64,000 bases of DNA from Agrilactobacillus composti DSM 18527 = JCM 14202 (GTDB lineage Bacteria > Bacillota > Bacilli > Lactobacillales > Lactobacillaceae), in NCBI RefSeq assembly GCF_001436375.1, contig NZ_AZGA01000084.1:61173-125172 (forward strand). Direction: 5' to 3'. Made by a program: the position numbers and the translations under genes. This document shows positions 63,968-64,000 of this stretch, piece by piece. The number at the start of each line of letters is the position of its first letter. Position 1 is the first letter of the stretch. The notes beneath the pieces were generated by a model that saw only the letters and a list, made by a program, of their open reading frames with translations, ran no database searches and had not been told where the DNA came from.

Positions 63968-64000
63968 TGATTCTCCAGTCGGTCACTGTCCCAACTGACT
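63947..64000 (+). ncRNA. candidate reRNA (omega RNA) scaffold at the element's right end
   Basis: Two hairpins lie over the tnpB 3' end and just beyond it: GAACGG-GCAA-CCGTTC (63947-63962, GNRA-type loop) and AGTCGGT...ACTGACT (63977-64000, one G-U). TnpB guide RNAs are known to span this position, ending in flanking DNA that supplies the guide. The window ends at the second hairpin, so the guide is not visible. Confidence 0.5.

Larger units (their letters stand above)
62595..64000 (+). mobile_element. TnpB-only IS200/IS605-type element (IS1341 group), right end at or beyond window edge
   Basis: The element comprises a subterminal left region with inverted repeats (62589-62611; GATACGGTATC at 62729-62739; CCTATAGAGTATAGG at 62739-62753), tnpB, and a structured right region to the window end. 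No tnpA is present, so movement would need a transposase supplied from elsewhere. The exact left border is not defined; 62595 is an estimate just after the Shine-Dalgarno of the interrupted leader. Confidence 0.6.

Noticed and set aside
1..64000. CRISPR array, prophage, rRNA or tRNA genes
   Set aside because: No regularly spaced direct repeats, phage structural genes or RNA-gene signatures were seen by eye.

Overview
The window is a chromosomal segment of a low-GC Gram-positive bacterium, most probably a member of the Lactobacillaceae. The support is gene content and order typical of lactic acid bacteria: an L-lysine-type murE next to an aspartate racemase, an spx-mecA-coiA...yjbH-CYTH-relQ-nadK-rluA-family block, ftsK-ymfF-ymfH...rodZ-pgsA-cinA, a BceRS/BceAB-like module, LytR-CpsA-Psr proteins and anaerobic nrdDG. 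Strong AGGAGG-type ribosome binding sites with many TTG and GTG starts fit the same group. No rRNA, tRNA, CRISPR array or prophage was seen. The only mobile element is a stand-alone TnpB unit at the right edge.

Layout. 1-4060: end of a glycogen operon (glgP, truncated by the window edge, and a GH13 glucosidase). 4156-6449: murE-racD, supplying L-Lys and D-Asp for peptidoglycan. 6506-8539: a DNA glycosylase, a DUF488 protein and a membrane-anchored hydrolase. 8634-10144: zinc/manganese-type ABC transporter ATPase and permease without a binding-protein gene. 10306-12600: an unknown small protein and pepF. 12781-15160: two tandem LCP-family genes. 15349-18158: nrdD-nrdG behind two NrdR boxes. 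18286-19158: polysaccharide deacetylase lipoprotein. 19393-24196: a sucrose cluster (proton symporter, GH32 hydrolase, fructokinase, LacI regulator) with three copies of one operator and a cre-like site. 24210-26015: membrane GDPD. 26075-30745: BceSR-like two-component system divergent from a BceAB-like ABC transporter whose permease carries an in-frame stop. 30768-32895: DUF975 protein, ABM-domain protein and a metallo-hydrolase.

33195-39716 is the Spx/competence/alarmone block: spx, mecA, coiA, yjbH, CYTH phosphatase, relQ, NAD kinase and an RluA-family pseudouridine synthase. 39758-44600: cutC, uppP and a MacB-like ABC exporter. 44652-47381: lactonase, an orphan PTS IIA (glucitol-type) protein lacking the expected histidine, and an AI-2E-family permease. 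47442-51859 (minus strand): zinc-free ribosomal protein S14, guaC, and a corA-osmC-gshA operon. 51933-54225: rlmA, trmL and a pentapeptide-repeat protein. 54345-62510: ftsK, ymfF, ymfH, rodZ, pgsA, cinA. 62511-64000: what looks like a recA leader (LexA-like box, promoter, Shine-Dalgarno) directly followed by an intact tnpB instead of recA.

Functional themes are envelope building and defence (murE-racD, LCP pair, uppP, Bce module, rodZ), redox and stress control (spx, yjbH, mecA, relQ, osmC, gshA) and carbohydrate use (glycogen, sucrose). The most interesting points are the TnpB unit in the presumed recA leader with structured ends, the nonsense-interrupted BceB-like permease, the histidine-less GutA-like protein, the sucrose operator layout and the mecA leader. 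Intergenic hairpins and promoters were found by eye; none was computed.
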